Positions 55,686 to 64,000 of a DNA stretch of 64,000 bases are shown piece after piece. The number at the start of each line of letters is the position of its first letter. Position 1 is the stretch's first letter. Source of the stretch: Cladobotryum mycophilum. Its lineage: Eukaryota; Ascomycota; Sordariomycetes; Hypocreales; Hypocreaceae. The position numbers and the translations under genes were made by a program. The notes under the pieces are model-generated. The model was not told the origin of the DNA. It ran no database searches and saw nothing but the letters and a program-made list of their open reading frames with translations. The stretch covers positions 372,001-436,000 of the forward strand of contig JAVFKD010000010.1 of assembly GCA_036429605.1 (NCBI GenBank), given 5' to 3'.

Positions 55686-56914
55686 TTAGAGGAAAATCCC
55701 AACCCATTCGGTTTTGGCTGCGGCTTTGGTGTCGCAATTTTCTACCACACACCTAATCTCGTTGGCGTTGGGTGTAGATGTTTTCCCGGGCGGAAGACGG
55801 AAGCCAGCTCCCATGGGTAATGCTTTATTGGGCCTCCTGTTCTCGAAGCATTCGGCACAGTACACCTTGATAATCTGTTAGCAATCGCTACAAGCTGATA
55901 ATCTACTGGTCCACATACATGACCGCACTTCTTTAGGGCCCAGAAGTGATGCTCCCCCACCACCCTTTTCCTCTTCTTGGTACCGGCGCTTTGTGCCGAC
56001 TCGTTAGGGTCGTATGCCAGCTCCTCATTGCAGCAGGGGCAAACCACCACCATCTCTTCATCCGGGTTGGCACATGTATTCCTAGTAAAGCCCTCCTTTG
56101 TCGATGGTGTATCTTCCATGGCCGGCTTGGGGCTGGACGGCCTGGCCGGCACATGATTCCTGGCAACTACTGGCGGTTGAAAGCCCCTGAAGATATCAGC
56201 ACGGAAGTCAGCACGGATATCAGCGCTAATAATGTCAACCACGCGCTGGGCAAAGGTGTTGGCTCTGCGGTCATTTGGAGCAATAAGCCCAAGTTGGTAG
56301 AGGTGGTCTGCGGCGAGTTGGTTTCTCTGATTCTGATACTGTCTTCGTTCTTGTTGGTGCTGCCGTGCTCGCAAAAACTCTGGGTTTGTACGGTGTTCGT
56401 CTTCAGGTGAGTCCATAGTTAGGTCAATAACGCTGGCGTTCTGCCCCATAAGGGTGCTATCACTCCTCGATAACCGCGGCGGCGATGCTCGTTGAGAGTT
56501 TGTCCTCCTTGGATTCCTCCCAACAGTATTTTGCTGCTGCACCTGTGGGGTCGCTCGATTGACTGGGGAATCAGGTTCGTCAGTCAGGTCTATTACGGGT
56601 GCTTCATCTCCCTGCCGCCGAGGCTGCTCTCGTGGTAGTCGTATGGGTTCGGGTGCTCGGGGTGGCGGTAGCGGTGGTGGTGGTGGTGGTGCCCCTCGTG
56701 ACGCTGCTCTTCTTGGGTTGACTGGTCGAGAACCAGCAGCTGGCGTAGGGATGGGAAGTATCAGGCCGAGGAGCCGCTGTGAAACGCTTGCCAGTCCATT
56801 TCTATTCCTGGGATTTGAAGGAGTTGCAGTTCGACTGGTGGCGCGCACTTCGATAATTTCGTCCTCGCTACTACTACTAAGAGACTCGAGCCCATCGTCC
56901 CCGGCTCGCGACAT
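55686..56914 (-). CDS. RING-type protein with SUMO-interaction motifs
   Basis: A 391-aa product from two exons, with an intron at 55866-55918 (53 nt) and phase kept. The N-terminal two thirds are disordered and hold hydrophobic-acidic SUMO-interaction motifs: EDEIIEVR, APVIDLTDEPDSP and SVIDLTMDSPEDE. The C-terminal RING reads CPCCNEELAYD, KKCGHVYCAECFENR and CVVENCDTK, ending EWVGIFL. This layout occurs in fungal proteins often named cell-cycle control protein and resembles SUMO-targeted ubiquitin ligases such as Slx8/RNF4. It is probably a nuclear E3 ligase acting on sumoylated proteins (inference). A proline-rich tract PPPPPLPPPR lies near residue 80. The promoter and 5' leader lie in the region up to PRP19. 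Confidence 0.86.
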
Positions 56915-58243
56915 GGTTGGAGGCTATCTCGTGTAGAAAGAAATGGGTGAGGTGGTGATGTGATGTTATCGCTGGTCTCGAAGGCTCGAACGAGTGTGTG
57001 AGGCTGAAGGAGTCGGCCAGAAACTGGTTGCGGCGAGTATTTGAAAAGAAAGTGACTGCGTCCTTTTGCAGGGCTTCTTCCGAGGTCTGCCTGATGAGGT
57101 GCACATAGGCATTCACAGGTCGAGCGTGTCGTGGGGAACGAGTGAAGGCGTCCGCTGTCGTTGCGCACACACAGTGTTGGATATCCCGCTATCTCCCTCT
57201 TCTCTCTCTCTGTCTCTCCCTCACTCACTCACTCACTCTCAATAAGGCTTGGTTGGTTCGGATTTAGGAGGATAAGACGGACGGACGAATGGACGAGTAG
57301 ATGGGATGTGTGGACTGGAACTGGAGGCTTTTTCTGTTTCTTTCTCAAAGGATCGTAAGGTATTTCTATGCAAACGCAAAACGAGTGGAATTATGTTTAA
57401 TCAATGGCATGATCCTTTTTGGCGTAGGTGCAGCGGCATTGCATTGTTGTTTGTTTGCTTGCTTGTGTGTATGTGTGTGTTTGCTTGTTTGCTTTGCCTG
57501 TTGTTATGGCCAAGTTGGGTTTGTGATTACGGCTACAGTACGTAGGCACTGGAACAGGCACATGCACAGGCGCTGGACTCGTTTGATTACATACGCCTTC
57601 AAGCCTCCGGCGTGTAAAAGGTTTTCAGAAGGTGGCGACAGGGCAGAGAGCGCTGGAGAATTGCCCCCGCGGCCATAAGAATTGGAACCTAGAAGAAGGA
57701 ACCGGCAGAGTTGGAACCCTACCTTGGAAAAGAACCCCATCATAGAGAATTAAGCTGGAGGCATCAACGGCATCATCATCCTCGGAGCGGCAAATTCTAA
57801 CAACGGCTAACCAACCGACACGACGACAACTGCCAGGCAGCAGTAACTAGATCATGATATGGCAATAGATTGTGCCTATAATAATTACTTGTATTACTCA
57901 GGCATCATGCTTTCGAGTCAGGCAATGGAACTAAACTCACCTGGACTACTACTCGGTATAACAAGCGGACATCAAAAGAACAATGGCGTAAAGTATCAAT
58001 GGATGCTTCGCATATTGATGGCCAACAAGGCCCGGCATGAATTATTCTTATTTTTTCCCTTCTTTCTAGCACCGTGTGCAAGATAAAAACCCATTTTACT
58101 TGTAGTATACATACACCAGCCCATGGCAACAAAGCATCACGCTCCTCCACGCTCCTCCATCATGTTTCCCAATCTGTCTCGAATGCTGTTGATAAAAATG
58201 AAAACCCTCCCTTCGTCACATGGCATCATTACGCAAAACATGT
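56915..58243. other. intergenic, RING gene promoter and PRP19 3' flank
   Basis: 1.3 kb without a supported gene. A CTCACT-type repeat occurs around 57215-57240, and a TG/TTGC-rich stretch around 57440-57500. Confidence 0.5.
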
Positions 58244-59902
58244 TTATGCCTTGACGCCAAATACGCTGACAACACCTTCGCCATTCACCGTCACCAGCTT
58301 CTTCCCCGATTCGCCCCATTGGATCGCAACCGCCGGGTTCGCATTTCGGAAGGGTTCGCTCCACTGCTTGCTTGATTTGGAATATTGCTGAACCGTCAAG
58401 CCGGTGACACCGCCCGTCGCAAGGAATTGTCCGGTATAGTCCCAGGACAGCGACTGTACAGAGCCTCCGGTCTCGAGAACCTTGGATACGGCAGCATCGC
58501 CCTCCTTGCGCAAATCGAAAATGGTAACGCTCGTCTGTCCCTTGGCTGTAGCAGCAAGCATAAAGCCGTTTTCGGAAAAGGTGAGTGCTTGCACTGGAGC
58601 GCCCAGCTTGAAGACGGCCGCCTGTTCCAGTGTCTTGGTCATATAAAGCTTGATGTCACCCCCAACAGTGCCAGCGGCGAAAAGATGGCCATCAGGATGG
58701 AATGCGCATGTTGTCAAGGCTATCAGTGTATTAGTACGGTCCTAAAATCATCAAAAGTATTGGTTCCACTCACAGGCATCGGCGTAGGCGCGGCTGACGC
58801 GCTTGTATGAACCGAGATCGTAGAATACGATGCTCTTGTCAGTGCCTACGGAAGCAAGCAAGTCGCCGCAAGGGTGCAAGCTGAGTCCGGTAGCAGGACC
58901 TGCGTGCTCTGATAACGAGGCAACCTCACTGCCAGCTTCGTAAACCTTGACAGCGCCTTGGCTAGTCGCAAAGTAGACCTTTGATCCAGCCCAAAGGGTA
59001 TCCGTAACTGGCTCGTTGATGGGTAATGTTCTCTCCACGTTGTCCGCCTCAACCGAGTAGACAGCTGCCTCGCCCTTCAGACCACCAACAGCTGCGTAAC
59101 CACCTTCCAGGCCGAGGGAAGTGGCCTGGGGCACAGGCAGAGCGGTTGTTGTTTTAGTCTCAAATTCGGAAATCTCCTCGCTAGAGACCCAGCCCTCGGG
59201 AACTGGTCGCTTCTTGCGGCCCTTGGATAGACTAGATTATGTGTTAGAATCGGATGTACGGTAGGCAGAGAGTTGGGAGATTCGTACGTTTGATGTGTCT
59301 CGTCCACGCGCGCCCCTAGTGCCTCTGGTAGTTCTTCTACACTGTCCACAACCATATCCTCGCCATTGGCCGCGCCATCAGTCACTGTAATCTTGCTCAA
59401 AGAATCTCTAGCCTCGTCTCTCTCCCGCGTTAATCGGGCAATCACGCGCACCGCGGCATCGTGCTGGTACAGGGCGGTCGCAAGCTCTTCTCGTGTTCGT
59501 GCCAGCTGCTCTTTGAGGTTATATGTCTCCAGCGCCAAGCTGTCCCATTCGTTCTGAAAAGTAGCAAGGAGGGCGGGTATAGAAGTCAAGGTAGGAGGGC
59601 GTGGGCGCACGATGCGCGAAGACTTTATGGGAAGCAGGTCATCGGTGGTAAGGGTCTCGCCAGTGCTTGGCTCTGTGCCATTTTCTTTGATATATAGTTC
59701 GATAAGGTTCTTTTCATAGACGATACCTAACAAGAACAATAAAATTAATAATTAACTTGCCAACCGGAAGCCAGAATTACTTACCAGACTTCTTAGACAC
59801 GACCGGGTCTTGGGGAGCCTCCCCAGAAACTATTATCAGGGTTAGAATACAAAATATAGAGAAACTAATAAATCGGTATATCAACTTACTTCCACAGAGC
59901 AT
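58244..59902 (-). CDS. PRP19: PRP19, U-box E3 ligase and splicing factor
   Basis: Core of the NineTeen complex, which activates the spliceosome and adds K63-linked ubiquitin; it also acts in DNA repair. Five exons (59902-59890, 59829-59785, 59726-59288, 59231-58774 and 58719-58244) give 476 aa, the normal length. The U-box spans the first three exons: MLCG, ISGEAPQDPVV and SKKSGIVYEKNLIELYI, then LLPIKSS. The coiled coil for tetramerisation lies in LATFQNEWDSLALETYNLKE. A WD40 propeller follows, with strands such as GLSLHPCGDLLASVGTDKSI, FHPDGHLFAAGTVGGDIKLY and SLSWDYTGQFLATGG. The first coding exon is only 13 nt. It is divergent from the OHCU decarboxylase gene. The frame is clean. Confidence 0.96.
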
Positions 59903-60420
59903 GACAGGTAATTATAAAAGCTCTTCTGAGCTTTCAATGGCTTCAAATCGCGTTAGTGATGATTTCTTGCCTGCCTACCTGTATTGCTTGCTGATGTTCG
60001 CGCGACCATCATCAAACATCCCGATAGAGATTTTCCGGTCCTTGTTGCACGGGCCATACAAGTCACAGGCTCGCATGTCACGCGTTGATAACGATAAATG
60101 CTTATCGCTGCTCTTATCGGAAGAGTGGAGTGCGGGGGACAAACAAGCTCGGGCTGAGAACATCCCTCCAGCCATTACCCACGTCACGTCCTTTGAGACG
60201 CATTGACATGTCGATTGTTGGGAAGTGATTGCTGAATTCTCTCAAAGCGTTCGCAGCATTCATGTTTGCGTTGATTCGTCCAAGTCCTGTTTTAAGCCTC
60301 TTTGTTTTGCGATTACTATTGCATTCTATTTGCAGTTCAGTTTAGTCGAGAGCAAGTCCAAACATCACGCGACAGCAAAGAGACGATTTTATTTGTTCAT
60401 CCTTACAAAAGTCCTGCACC
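59903..60420. other. divergent promoter region of PRP19 and the OHCU gene
   Basis: 518 bp between the two starts. No coding signal is seen. Confidence 0.5.
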
Positions 60421-61018
60421 ATGACGTTGGGTAGCCTTCCCAATATCAAAGAGTTCCATACCTATTCGGACATGGCACAGACAGAAGTCTTGGACGTACT
60501 GTTTGAACCGAGCCCTGCGATCCATACGACTCTGCTCCAAGTCATACGCACTGCCGTCTATTCGACTTACCCCGATCTTATCGATGCCTGCCAGATACGA
60601 CTACTCTCGCTCGCTGCTAGCCGTAACACCTCCGAGCCTAACCCTGTGCTCCTGTCTGTCCTGAGTTCCCACCCGAGACTAGGGGAGAAGACGATTACAT
60701 CCGCCCAGTCGGCGGCAGAGCAGGCAAGCCTCGGGGGCGAGGAGGAAGAGTTGGCGGCACTGAACAAGGAATACGAGGAGAAATTTCCTGGTTTGCGATA
60801 CGTCGTCTTCGTTAACGGCCGCCCCAGACAGGTGATTTTCCAGGACATGAGGGAGCGGATCAACAGAGACGATTACACAAAGGAAGTTGCCGCTGCAATT
60901 CAGGTATGATTATTTAGGGCATGGCCGTATGTGCCACCGTTGCTGATCAAACCAGGCAATGTGCGATATCGCCAAGGATAGAGCTTCGAAGCTGCTCGGG
61001 GAGAAACTGATCGGGTAA
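60421..61018 (+). CDS. OHCU decarboxylase (ureide/purine catabolism)
   Basis: 2-oxo-4-hydroxy-4-carboxy-5-ureidoimidazoline decarboxylase, the last step from urate to S-allantoin, expected in peroxisome or cytosol. Two exons (60421-60903 and 60956-61018; 52-nt intron) give 181 aa. The catalytic His lies in LSSHPRLGEK, and the family motif LNKEYEEKFPGLRYVVFVNG is followed by RPRQVIFQDMRERI. The second exon supplies the closing helix MCDIAKDRASKLLG. No peroxisomal C-terminal SKL is present (end KLIG). No other purine-catabolic gene is adjacent. Length fits the family and the frame is clean. Confidence 0.94.
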
Positions 61019-61273
61019 TGACATTTGCATTTGTGGGAACATGATAGTCAATTTCTTAGGTTACAACTCCCGGGATAACAGTACGGACCCATCCAGACGC
61101 CTATAGCTTTGCATGCATCCAACCAACGCCTCCCTGCATGCGGATAATATACAATAATTGGCCGAGCATATTGAACCAGTAACACCACCCTCAAATTGCT
61201 TCCGGGTCGTCAAGTCATGAGAACTTTCAAAAAAAAAGTCATCAAACAAGTGAATCGAGCTAACAAGAGGAAC

Positions 61274-62449
61274 CTATCTTATCCTCCAAGAGATGCCGTC
61301 CAATTCATCCATGTACTCCTCGTACGTGTGGTCGTCGGGGGATTGCGGCTCCGAGGGCGTCGATGATTTTCCACCGAATATCGCGTCAAAGTCGCAATAC
61401 ACATGCTCCGAATCTTCATCAGCAGAATGCTCATCCTCCAAGTGGAGAAAGGCAAAACTGTCTTCTTCGTGATCGTCGTACATCCAGGATAACGGTGGCC
61501 TCGGCTCAGGCGATAGTGGTGTGGAATCAATCCGAGAAGAGATGCGATCAATTGTGACGGGTTGATCGGCAGATGGAAGAGGGAGGGCCACGGGGTTTGA
61601 GAGTCGACAAGCCGGAGGTTTGGCAGCCGGCTCGATGGGTGCAACGGTTGGAGGAGTTGTCGGCTGGGTGTCAATTTTGGCTAATGAAGCGAGATCCTTC
61701 TTCCCTCCCGTATCGGGCTTGGCAGCCTGCTGCTGCCAAGGTGCCTTGGCGGATGTATCCATATCATGATTTACCGGATTCTGGTCATTGTCCTGTTCCG
61801 ACCCCGTATGCTTCACTAAGCCAAGTCTTCGTCGCAAAGAGTTCATGACTGAATATCTGAGATATGAGGTTGCCTGCAGACGAACAGCCCGCCTGCTGAG
61901 ATCGATGGTCGTAGCCATCTTTCGAAACCGCCTGTCGCCATTCTCTTTACCTTGCCTATTAAGAATATGCGTGGCAGGTTGCGAGAATGGCTGAGACAGG
62001 CGACTGGTGATGAGATGTGATCGCAGCCGTCGTTTCTTGCGGCTCACCTCGAGCGTGTTGGGTCCATCAATATCAGACCTAGGGCGGCGACGCTTAATTC
62101 CCCGAAATGACGTCGAATGATGTGCGGGAAACTCGAAGCCCCTGTGCTCTTCGTTTGTGAAGATTGTGAATACAAAAGCCACATCATTGTGGAAAAATGG
62201 CGATGGCTTTGCAGGTGTCTGCTTGAGCTGGTCCCGCGAACGTTTGGCTCTGACGGACTGCGAAATTGGGTCCTCGAGCAGATAATCGGAGCTCTTACGC
62301 CTGGACAGTTTCAGCCTGTGCCTGGCCCTAGAATGTAGACCTATTGCAGCTTCTCGGCTCAACACATCGTGGCAGCGCATTGACTGGACGGGCTCAAGTG
62401 AGGACTGTATGGCTTGACCCATCTCCATGACGGTGATGCCGGCAGCCAT
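61274..62449 (-). CDS. basic, probably nuclear protein of unknown function
   Basis: A 391-aa intronless protein, convergent with the OHCU gene. Several basic clusters are likely nuclear signals (KLSRRKSSD, GIKRRRPRSDID, SRKKRRLRSHL). The segment HLITSRLSQPFSQPATHILN followed by RFRKMATTIDLSRRAVRLQ looks conserved and could be a helix-forming binding region. The second half is Pro/Ser-rich and acidic (EEDSFAFLHLEDEHSADEDS), ending YEEYMDELDGISWRIR. One KEN motif lies in RQGKENGD. No known domain was recognised. The layout (basic N-part and acidic C-part) suits a chromatin or transcription-associated factor, which is only a guess. Confidence 0.8.
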   Translation of the reverse strand: MAAGITVMEMGQAIQSSLEPVQSMRCHDVLSREAAIGLHSRARHRLKLSRRKSSDYLLEDPISQSVRAKRSRDQLKQTPAKPSPFFHNDVAFVFTIFTNEEHRGFEFPAHHSTSFRGIKRRRPRSDIDGPNTLEVSRKKRRLRSHLITSRLSQPFSQPATHILNRQGKENGDRRFRKMATTIDLSRRAVRLQATSYLRYSVMNSLRRRLGLVKHTGSEQDNDQNPVNHDMDTSAKAPWQQQAAKPDTGGKKDLASLAKIDTQPTTPPTVAPIEPAAKPPACRLSNPVALPLPSADQPVTIDRISSRIDSTPLSPEPRPPLSWMYDDHEEDSFAFLHLEDEHSADEDSEHVYCDFDAIFGGKSSTPSEPQSPDDHTYEEYMDELDGISWRIR

Positions 62450-63425
62450 TTTGAGTACGGATATAGAGAGGCGATGATATTAAGGCGACTGGGAACGCCC
62501 GGCGGGACACAGGGCGGTTAGTTGCGGCAGCACAAAACGTCCATGCAGAATGATATGGGTCTCATCACTTGAACGCTGGGTCCCGAAGAGATATGACTTT
62601 GACTACCACGATAGGAAGGCAATGGGCGGAGGTGGGTTGGGGTAATTGTGGCCAAAGTGAGACGACAGATATCGGTTATCAACTGGTGAACCAGGCAGTG
62701 GGTTTTTTCTTTGCTTCTTGCTTCTCGAGATTCTTTGGAAGAAGGTTGAAAAAAAAGCTGGGGGAGAGACCAACATAAAGCGGGGATTGAGAGACCACGT
62801 TAGGACGGGACGGGGTCAACCGAAAACCAACATCAAGTCACAGCAATGACATGGACTCAGACAAAATAAGGCAATGTTAGTCAATGCAGGATGCAGCAAG
62901 CCAGCAAGCCAGCAGCCAGCGAGCGAGCAATTCCAAGCAGCCCCCTCCCCCCAGACAAGTTCCAAGAGCGCGGGTTCGCCAAATCGTCAATTTAGCAAGG
63001 GGACCAGCAGGGGTGGCCTGGTCCGAATTAGCCTGGCCTGAGACGGACCAGCTCGCGGGTTTCCACTTGTGGACATTGTTGGAGGCAACGTCAAGGTCCG
63101 GGGAAGCGTTCCTCTTGCATGGACGATCTACAGACGGATAATCCGAGATTTACTGTATGCAGAAGAGCCGCCCCCAAAACGAGCTGCGGTTTGTCATGCT
63201 CTTTACGGATGCAACTTGCTGTCCTCGGCTGATTTTTAACTATTGCTTACTGCGTTGCGTTGTGCGTGTGTGCATGCACATACCTACATACGCATACGGA
63301 GGGATTGATGGATTCCTACTGCACAGTCAGTGTATCATTGCCACGGAATAGTCTTCATCCTCTACTACGACTTTGCGTGTTTCTTTCGGTAAGATTTCAA
63401 GGGAATGGGCTCTGCAATCTTCTCT

Positions 63426-63458
<33 letters not shown>

Positions 63459-64000
63459 GCTTAACCCAGCCAGCCAGCAAGCATGGATGGCATTGGGCGT
63501 TCAGTCAATGGAACATCAGTACATGACTTGAGCAAATTCGCGGCCTTGCCAAGAGGGTGCACACATTGAGCGCAAAAAGAGAAGGAAAGAGAAGGGAAGA
63601 GAAAGAGGGAGAGGGAGTGAAGGGGGAAATGCGAGCAAACAAACGGGCAAAAATACGACACGTCAGTTGATTTGGAATGGCCTGACGGATGGGAAGCGAG
63701 CAAACGACGAATAGGCGATGCAGAGGTCGGCTCAGGATATCCGATTCTTTTTTCTCTTTTCTTTCCTTGGTTGTCCTGCGGAGATGTTCTCTCGAGACAA
63801 AAAGGCATGGGAAAAAATAACGTGTCTTTGGAGATCGGGGTTTTAGCTCTAGATCGAGTTGGAGAAAGAACTTTAGGCAAGTTTGGTCGTTTTTGTTAAT
63901 TGATATTTGATAGTATTTTCGAATCTTGAAGGTGCCTGACTAGCACCTCAAGCCATGGTTCCAATTTAACCGCCATCACATTGTTTTCTTCATGCATGGG
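62450..64000. other. intergenic to the right edge
   Basis: Upstream region of the basic protein, then sequence without a supported gene. It contains a C11/(TC)n repeat. No open frame shows a domain. Confidence 0.5.
63428..63459 (+). repeat. C11 followed by (TC)n
   Basis: 11 C followed by about ten TC units. Confidence 0.85.

Noticed and set aside
1..64000. CRISPR arrays, bacterial operons, insertion sequences
   Set aside because: The window is a eukaryotic fungal nuclear region; repeats seen are microsatellites and no transposase is recognisable.

Overview
The window is nuclear DNA of a filamentous ascomycete, most likely a sordariomycete and possibly Hypocreales; this is inferred from gene content and style, not from a database match. 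The evidence is short GT..AG introns (about 53-126 nt) with fungal branch sites such as tactaac, intergenic regions from a few hundred bases to 5 kb, no operons, and fungal versions of core genes (PRP19, DOM34/pelota, RRB1, an OHCU decarboxylase, a WDR44/Dgr2-like protein). About 33 protein-coding loci can be supported, two of them pseudogenes.

Layout. 0-7 kb: an AKR7-type aldo-keto reductase cut by the left edge, a divergent MFS transporter, a Ran-like GTPase lacking the catalytic glutamine, and a secreted GH18 chitinase. 7-13 kb: an AT-rich, gene-poor stretch with an R-type and an H-type lectin gene. 13-27 kb: a membrane-anchored unknown, an APC-family permease, an HpcH/HpaI aldolase, a VOC protein, a secreted alginate-lyase-like PL7 protein and an F-box protein. 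27-32 kb: a membrane/coiled-coil protein divergent from a fungal ubiquitin-like protein, then RRB1. 32.6-39.2 kb: a canonical thioredoxin, an RBR ubiquitin ligase, three intact small thioredoxin-fold proteins without a CxxC site, and two decayed copies of the same family. 40-44 kb: a WDR44/Dgr2-like protein. 43.7-48.9 kb: a 5.2-kb gene desert full of microsatellites. 49-62.5 kb: DOM34, an AKR, a KEN-box-containing unknown, a SIM-rich RING protein, PRP19, an OHCU decarboxylase and a basic unknown protein.

The most unusual content is the thioredoxin-derived array at 32.6-39.2 kb. The redox centre steps from WCGPC through WCTHD and GGAHD to DPHTY, while the cis-proline strand is kept, and two members are pseudogenes. 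Other notable points are a degenerate Ran paralogue, an RBR ligase whose catalytic-cysteine loop lies on a 14-nt microexon, an 11-nt microexon in an aldo-keto reductase, and a PL7-like enzyme with the usual QIH motif reading QIF.

A caution for the whole annotation: at least six genes, including RRB1 (essential in yeast) and thioredoxin, read through perfectly if one base is added to a run of 4-6 C or G. This looks like systematic homopolymer under-calling in the assembly rather than biology, so frame breaks at such runs should not be taken as pseudogenisation without checking.
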